DNA of 64,000 nt from JAAYBQ01 sp035403465 (GTDB taxonomy: Bacteria; Spirochaetota; UBA4802; UBA5550): contig DAONFG010000007.1 in NCBI GenBank assembly GCA_035403465.1, positions 42,657 to 106,656 on the forward strand, given 5' to 3'. Positions 60,033-64,000 of this stretch are shown here, piece after piece (position 1 is the first letter of the stretch; each line of letters starts with the position of its first letter). Position numbers and translations under genes: made by a program. The notes beneath the pieces are model-generated. The model saw only the letters and a list, made by a program, of their open reading frames with translations, was not told the origin of the DNA and did not search any database.

Positions 60033-61562
60033 ATGACTTACAGGTACGAAGATTACAGGATCGGCAAAGGGAGTGAACTCTCGGGCGGGGACTACATACG
60101 CTACCGTTTCTGGGAGATACTCCCTGGTTTTGTATCATGGCTGACCATAATCCTTGCGGTTGTCTGCTCATGGCTCTACCCGGTGTACGCCGCAATATTT
60201 ATCATAGCCTTCGACGTTTTCTGGCTGCTCAAGACCGCATACCTTTCGCTGCACCTTAAAACAAACTGGAAGAGGATAAAGGAACACCTGAACACTGACT
60301 GGGCGCAGAAACTTGAACCCCTTAAATACAACCACATATACCACATGATCATGCTCCCCTTCTACAAGGAGGACCAGTCCATAGTCGAAAAGACACTGCT
60401 CTCGCTGCTTGAATCAAGGTATGACAGCAAACGCTTCATCGTCGTTCTTGCCGCAGAGGAACGCGCAGGCAGTGAACCTCTTGAAATTGCCGCTGCGATG
60501 AAGAAAAAATACGGGAAAAAGTTCGGCCATCTGGTAGTCACGGTCCATCCCGATGGAATAGAGGGGGAGCTTGCGGGCAAGGGGTCGAACATTTCTTATG
60601 CGGCCGATGAGGCACGGAAGCAGGTCCTTGACAAAGATAAAATCAAATACGAAAACGTGCTGGTATCAGCCTTTGACATTGACACTATGGTCTACGAGCA
60701 GTACTTTGCGTGCCTCACGTACATGTTCCTTATGAGCGACAGGCCTTACCGCACATCGTTCCAGCCTGTGCCGGTATTCAACAACAACATATTCCAGGCT
60801 CCGGCTGTGTCGCGTGTCGTGGCGTACTCGGGCACGTTCTGGCAGATGGTGCAGCAGGAGAGGCAGGAGCGTCTTGCCACTTTCAGTTCACACTCGGTTC
60901 CCTTCAGCACCCTTTACGAGGCAGGCTACTGGCAGAGCAACATGGTGAGCGAGGATTCGCGCATATTCTGGAACTGCTACATGAAGTACGACGGCGATTA
61001 CCTTGTTACCCCCATGTCGTACCCGGTTTCAATGGACGCAAACCTTGCTCCGGGAATATGGCAGACAATGAAGAATATCTACAGGCAGCAGCGCCGCTGG
61101 TCATACGGTGTCGAAAACTTCGCGTATATAATGTTCAACTTCACAAAAAATAAAAAAATAAAGTTCAGCGAAAAACTGAGGATTTTCTGGATCAACCTCG
61201 AGGGCTACTGGTCCCTGGCCACAAACCCGCTCCTCATATTCCTACTGGGGTGGATGCCCGTTTTACTCGGCGGCAGGGAATTCAACAGCACCATGCTTAG
61301 CTTTAACCTGCCGTATATAACGCGCGACATCATGATGATAACCATGTCGAACCTTGTGCTCTCTTCGATGATTGCCGTGAGCCTTATGCCAAGCATACCT
61401 GAAGAAAAAGGGCACCACAGGATCTACCACATATTCCAGTGGCTCCTTGTGCCGCTCACGATAACAGCATTCGGTGCAATACCTGCAATCGAGGCGCAGA
61501 CGCGGCTGATGCTGGGCAAATACATGGGCTTCTGGGTAACTCCAAAGCATAGGGCCGAATAG
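60033..61562 (+). CDS. family 2 glycosyltransferase, cellulose-synthase-like
   Basis: 509 residues from the ATG at 60033 (AGAGGTG upstream); the frame continues into the repeat but is not used. Two membrane helices at about 37-75, then a GT2 domain with HMIMLPFYKEDQSIVEKTL, a D-x-D-like FDIDT and the processive-enzyme motif QQRRW. C-terminal membrane helices (about 400-500) complete a synthase-like topology. It probably polymerises or exports a polysaccharide from a nucleotide sugar. The PEGA-like gene follows after 11 bases. Confidence 0.87.
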   Translation: MTYRYEDYRIGKGSELSGGDYIRYRFWEILPGFVSWLTIILAVVCSWLYPVYAAIFIIAFDVFWLLKTAYLSLHLKTNWKRIKEHLNTDWAQKLEPLKYNHIYHMIMLPFYKEDQSIVEKTLLSLLESRYDSKRFIVVLAAEERAGSEPLEIAAAMKKKYGKKFGHLVVTVHPDGIEGELAGKGSNISYAADEARKQVLDKDKIKYENVLVSAFDIDTMVYEQYFACLTYMFLMSDRPYRTSFQPVPVFNNNIFQAPAVSRVVAYSGTFWQMVQQERQERLATFSSHSVPFSTLYEAGYWQSNMVSEDSRIFWNCYMKYDGDYLVTPMSYPVSMDANLAPGIWQTMKNIYRQQRRWSYGVENFAYIMFNFTKNKKIKFSEKLRIFWINLEGYWSLATNPLLIFLLGWMPVLLGGREFNSTMLSFNLPYITRDIMMITMSNLVLSSMIAVSLMPSIPEEKGHHRIYHIFQWLLVPLTITAFGAIPAIEAQTRLMLGKYMGFWVTPKHRAE

Positions 61563-61573
61563 GAGGGAACCAG

Positions 61574-62458
61574 GTGACACCTAAACAGAAACGCATGTAT
61601 ATACTCGGGATGTTCATTATCTTCCTTATCGTGATCCCGGTACTGGTCCTTTACTCTTCAGGCTACAGGCTTAACAGCAAGTTCAGGCTGGTCAAGACAG
61701 GGGGAGTTTATTTTCACAATGACCAGTCCGACGTGGCCGCACGCCTGAACGGCAAGATCAAAAAAACTGCCGGACTACTGGAAAAAAACCTTCTGATCCG
61801 GGACCTGAAACCTGCAACATATTATTCGCGCATCGAGAAAGAGGGATACAGGGTATGGGAAAAAAACATCACCGTAAACGAACAGATGGTAGAGGTATGC
61901 TACCCGCTCCTGATCCCCAATAGCCTTAAACCTGAACCTGTCAAAAAGTACCTGCTGATCAAACCGGCAAAGAAAGGTGAAAAAACCAGGCGTGAACTGA
62001 ACGAGGAATATGCCGAGGCAATGGAATTCTTCAAGGTCTACGGCAAGCCTGTAAAGGGCATGCTTACTGTATGGGAAAGCAGCGACATAAAAAAACTCAA
62101 GCTCAACAGGGACCGCAGGCTCTGGAAAAAGGTTTTCCTGTTTCACGAAGGCAACAAGATATATGTCAGGTGGACAGGCAGCGACGAGGAAAGGCCTTAC
62201 TTCATCCCTTCAAAAGGGAATAGACTTGTATATGCGCCTGATCAGAATATTTTATCATTCGGGTTTTTCCCTGAACGCAACGATTCTATGCTTGTACTTC
62301 TTGAAGACGGGACACTTTATGCTGTGGAGATAGATACCAGATTCGATATACAGAACATCTACAAAATAGCAAGGAACTGCAGCAGGTTTGCGGTGAGTGA
62401 AGAACTTCTTTATTATTTTTCAGGGGGAGTCCTGTACAGGATCGATTTTGACCAGTGA
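61574..62458 (+). CDS. membrane-anchored PEGA-like protein
   Basis: 294 residues from a GTG start with AGGAGGG upstream. One N-terminal membrane helix (about 8-28), then a PEGA-like beta domain (VYFHNDQSDVAARLNGK, LLIRDLKPATYYSRIEKEGY) and a C-terminal region of beta-propeller flavour (about 180-294; RLVYAPDQNILSFGFF). PEGA domains bind cell-surface carbohydrate or cell wall. As partner of the GT2 enzyme it may handle the product; this is inference. Confidence 0.75.
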   Translation: MTPKQKRMYILGMFIIFLIVIPVLVLYSSGYRLNSKFRLVKTGGVYFHNDQSDVAARLNGKIKKTAGLLEKNLLIRDLKPATYYSRIEKEGYRVWEKNITVNEQMVEVCYPLLIPNSLKPEPVKKYLLIKPAKKGEKTRRELNEEYAEAMEFFKVYGKPVKGMLTVWESSDIKKLKLNRDRRLWKKVFLFHEGNKIYVRWTGSDEERPYFIPSKGNRLVYAPDQNILSFGFFPERNDSMLVLLEDGTLYAVEIDTRFDIQNIYKIARNCSRFAVSEELLYYFSGGVLYRIDFDQ

Positions 62459-62480
62459 GATGACATATCAGCTGCCCGGA

Positions 62481-62921
62481 TTATTTCTTCTCCCTGTAAA
62501 TGGTTAGCGCTTCAGTGAACGCAGGCGGTACAGGAACCGCCTGTTTACTCCCGTAAATAAAAGGTGCTATACCGGTCTCTGCCAGCGCGATAATCTCATC
62601 ACCCCGCTTAAGCCTGTAATAAACGCGGAAGCTCCTCTCTGTCATGTCATCTATCTGCAGGTCTATGTCTATGATATCCCCCGCAAAAACTTCAAGAAGG
62701 TAATTTGTAACAAGGTCGATAATTACAATACCAACATTATCCGCTCCAAGGCATAATTCGGTAACACCGAGCTGTGTAAAGAACTGGTGACGGGCTTCGT
62801 GCATCATGCCTATCAGTTCAACGTGGCCAAGATGATTTGCAATATTTATGTCTGTTATGCGCACCTGGAGGCTGGAACGAAACTCGTATGACTGCAGTTC
62901 TTTCAATTTAACCCGGGACAT
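62481..62921 (-). CDS. acyl-CoA thioesterase, hotdog fold
   Basis: 146 residues of the 4-hydroxybenzoyl-CoA thioesterase type: VRITDINIANHLGHVELIGM (catalytic Asp and helix), EARHQFFTQLGV and the beta-sheet DLQIDDMTERSFRVYYRL. The substrate is probably a fatty acyl-CoA. GGGTGAAGAG lies at the ATG. It starts 4 bases after the shortened TetR gene and near a 3-hydroxyacyl-CoA dehydrogenase, suggesting fatty-acid metabolism. Confidence 0.88.
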   Translation of the reverse strand: MSRVKLKELQSYEFRSSLQVRITDINIANHLGHVELIGMMHEARHQFFTQLGVTELCLGADNVGIVIIDLVTNYLLEVFAGDIIDIDLQIDDMTERSFRVYYRLKRGDEIIALAETGIAPFIYGSKQAVPVPPAFTEALTIYREKK

Positions 62922-62925
62922 CTCT

Positions 62926-63285
62926 TCACCCTGTAATTATATATTTTAAAGTCTTTTTCATGTCATTTTTATATTCCGCAGCTGCATCCCCTTCAATATA
63001 AAAATGCTTGAAGTGCCTGTAGCCTTCTATCATCGACACAACCAGTTTAGCCCTCTGTTCCGGATCATCGATACTGATCTTACCTGAAACAGATACAATT
63101 TCCAGCTCCCGTGTTATAAGCCTGATGAACTCAGCGTACAGGGCCTTCAGGCTGGGATTTATTTTCATACGCTTTGCGACCTTAGCTATTGATGCGCCCT
63201 CAACACCCTCTTCAAGTATTACCTGGTAATAGTGTTTAAGTATATCAGGTTTGCGGAGTTCCGCATTCTGTCTTTTTTCATTCAT
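62926..63285 (-). CDS. TetR-type protein with internal deletion
   Basis: 119 residues; the relatives I recall are about 190-195. The HTH is intact (LRKPDILKHYYQVILEEGVE, ASIAKVAKRMKINPSL) but where the family continues with IHYF-TKEE the sequence jumps to KALYAEFIRLI and on to the usual C-terminus (LVVSMIEGYRHFKHFYIEG). About 70 residues of the dimer/ligand domain are missing in frame. It may be a dead repressor or a minimal DNA-binding protein. GAAGAA precedes the ATG. Coupled to the thioesterase. Confidence 0.7.
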   Translation of the reverse strand: MNEKRQNAELRKPDILKHYYQVILEEGVEGASIAKVAKRMKINPSLKALYAEFIRLITRELEIVSVSGKISIDDPEQRAKLVVSMIEGYRHFKHFYIEGDAAAEYKNDMKKTLKYIITG

Positions 63286-63798
63286 TTCTTCGGTACAAAA
63301 AAAATTTAATATGAAGGATTAATCCCGTTATAAATCCCTGCCGGTCAAGTGATAAAATTCAACGCTGCCTGGTACCGGCAGACAGAAATGCACAGAACTC
63401 CGGCCGGTATTTACATGAAAACAGTAAAATATTCACTATTTTTTTTATTAATAATTTTCTTTAAAAAACAGCATGGCGAATTATACCATGCAGAAACACT
63501 ACAATCAAAAACAATAAAATTTTATTATAGCGTATATCAATTATGATCTGTATAATTCCCGGATTAAATGTGTTTTTTAGCTGAATTCTGTATTTAGAAA
63601 GGATATTTTATGTGTAAAACATAAGAAATGACTAAAACACGCTTATGATATCCTATTGAATCTCCAATGAACAAACAATATGTTATTCGATTGATTTTTT
63701 ATGTATATTTTAACAAAAATGTCTACATCCCTTTGAAATCCTTGCTTCTGAAAAGGTCTTGACAAAAGAATTAAATGAAAAAAAGTTCTACTAATGTT

Positions 63799-63832
63799 TA
63801 ATCAAATATAAATGCCGGTTTATATCAAATTA
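63799..63832. promoter_or_regulatory. dyad, candidate operator
   Basis: ATATAAA/TTTATAT arms around TGCCGG, extended by matching TAAT/ATTA outer parts. About 120 bases upstream of the dehydrogenase ATG, in a region shared with a TetR-type gene. Confidence 0.4.
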
Positions 63833-63920
63833 AACGGTTTTGTGAAGAAGGTCATGATCGCATACATTGTCTTTTCCGTATGCAGCTCATTTGCTATGAG
63901 TAAAACCTTAATATTGCCGG

Positions 63921-63926
63921 TATAAT
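63921..63926 (+). promoter_or_regulatory. candidate -10 of dehydrogenase gene
   Basis: TATAAT 24 bases before the ATG. A convincing -35 at the right distance is not seen (TGAGTA at 18 bases). Confidence 0.4.
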
Positions 63927-63949
63927 AACAGATTTTAGAGGAGGATTTT

Positions 63950-64000
63950 ATGGCTAGAAGGATCGAAAAAGTAGCAGTAATCGGATCCGGTATCATGGGT
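63950..64000 (+). CDS. 3-hydroxyacyl-CoA dehydrogenase, partial
   Basis: Only 17 codons are in the window: MARRIEKVAVIGSGIMG. The GSGIMG is the NAD-binding glycine motif and the start matches the Rossmann N-terminus of 3-hydroxyacyl-CoA dehydrogenases. AGGAGG lies 7 bases upstream. Continues past the window edge, so full length and any fusion to a hydratase cannot be seen. Confidence 0.8.
   Translation, partial: MARRIEKVAVIGSGIMG

Larger units (their letters stand above)
63286..63949. other. divergent intergenic region with dyad
   Basis: 664 AT-rich bases between the TetR-like and 3-hydroxyacyl-CoA dehydrogenase genes. A 65-codon frame at 63349-63546 starts without a ribosome site and is probably a remnant. 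Contains a TTGACA near 63758, a dyad at 63799-63832 and a TATAAT at 63921-63926. Confidence 0.5.

Noticed and set aside
63415..63546. Signal-peptide-like 43-codon frame MKTVKYSLFFLLIIFF...
   Set aside because: No Shine-Dalgarno and no domain after the hydrophobic run; probably a remnant or chance in AT-rich DNA.
1..64000. CRISPR arrays, tRNA/rRNA genes, prophage or insertion sequence
   Set aside because: No regularly spaced direct repeats, cloverleaf-like sequences, transposase, integrase or phage structural genes were found by eye.

Overview
The window is bacterial chromosome from a diderm, heterotrophic, probably motile organism. About sixty genes are packed on both strands at roughly 45-50 % G+C, and ATGA and TGATG overlaps between neighbours are common. 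Lipoprotein signal sequences are abundant. There is a 7TM hybrid histidine kinase fused to an AraC output, an MCP-type signalling protein, MORN and ankyrin repeat proteins, a DUF1015 protein, two-subunit class I fumarase and fatty-acid-type TetR regulators. This mix is most like the Spirochaetota, but no rRNA or marker gene settles it. I see no tRNA, rRNA, CRISPR array, intact transposase, integrase or prophage.

Layout. 1-4679 (+): a B12-binding radical SAM protein, then a HAMP-only membrane protein, a TauE/SafE permease and a 7TM MCP-like protein. 5040-13226 (mostly -): small ankyrin and hypothetical proteins, the 992-residue hybrid sensor with its terminator, and lipoproteins and membrane proteins of unknown function. 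13227-14913 is a gene graveyard: a MORN-repeat pseudogene, one small membrane ORF and a collapsed VapBC toxin-antitoxin pair. 14914-19122 (+): pyrB-pyrC translationally coupled to an HTH-fused N6-adenine DNA methyltransferase. 19112-23610 (-): an esterase-like lipoprotein that seems to have lost its catalytic triad, a lipoprotein, radC, a phospholipase D family protein and a hypothetical. 23885-28309 (-): ttdA-ttdB fumarase, a NUDIX hydrolase, a C-terminal processing protease and tsaD. 28607-30858 (-): a methyltransferase, a DUF1003 protein, a DedA protein and bacterioferritin.

31095-37882 (+): YitT family, Sua5-type threonylcarbamoyl-AMP synthase, EI24 protein, tmk, an SppA with a beta-barrel-like N-terminus, and a receiver-GGDEF protein that has lost its active residues in both domains. 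37885-40026 (-): DUF1015 and a TetR regulator. 40304-45764 (+): DUF4139, pyruvate kinase, VanW and RarD. 45774-47598 (-): an intact receiver-GGDEF cyclase and a PlsC acyltransferase. 47745-51571 (+): coaE, a SPOR protein, a DUF47-PiT phosphate module and a FeoC-like winged helix. 51568-58112: a YbjN-like protein, rsgA behind a short coupled ORF, a CsgG/LpoB-like lipoprotein, two unknown membrane proteins, DUF2167 and a rhomboid. 58337-64000: a CBM9-like lipoprotein, a NifX-family protein, a cellulose-synthase-like GT2 with a PEGA-like partner, a thioesterase with a shortened TetR, and the first 17 codons of a 3-hydroxyacyl-CoA dehydrogenase.

Three dispersed-repeat themes run through the window. 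Family A (copies near 23667, 53589 and 57257) and family B (near 28357 and 59833) are MITE-like inverted repeats. Two intrinsic terminators share one hairpin sequence. No single spectacular system is obvious. The most promising leads are the HAMP/TauE/MCP locus, the methyltransferase wired into the pyrimidine operon, the barrel-SppA fusion, the pseudo-receiver/pseudo-GGDEF protein, and the regulatory DNA around 52048-52499.
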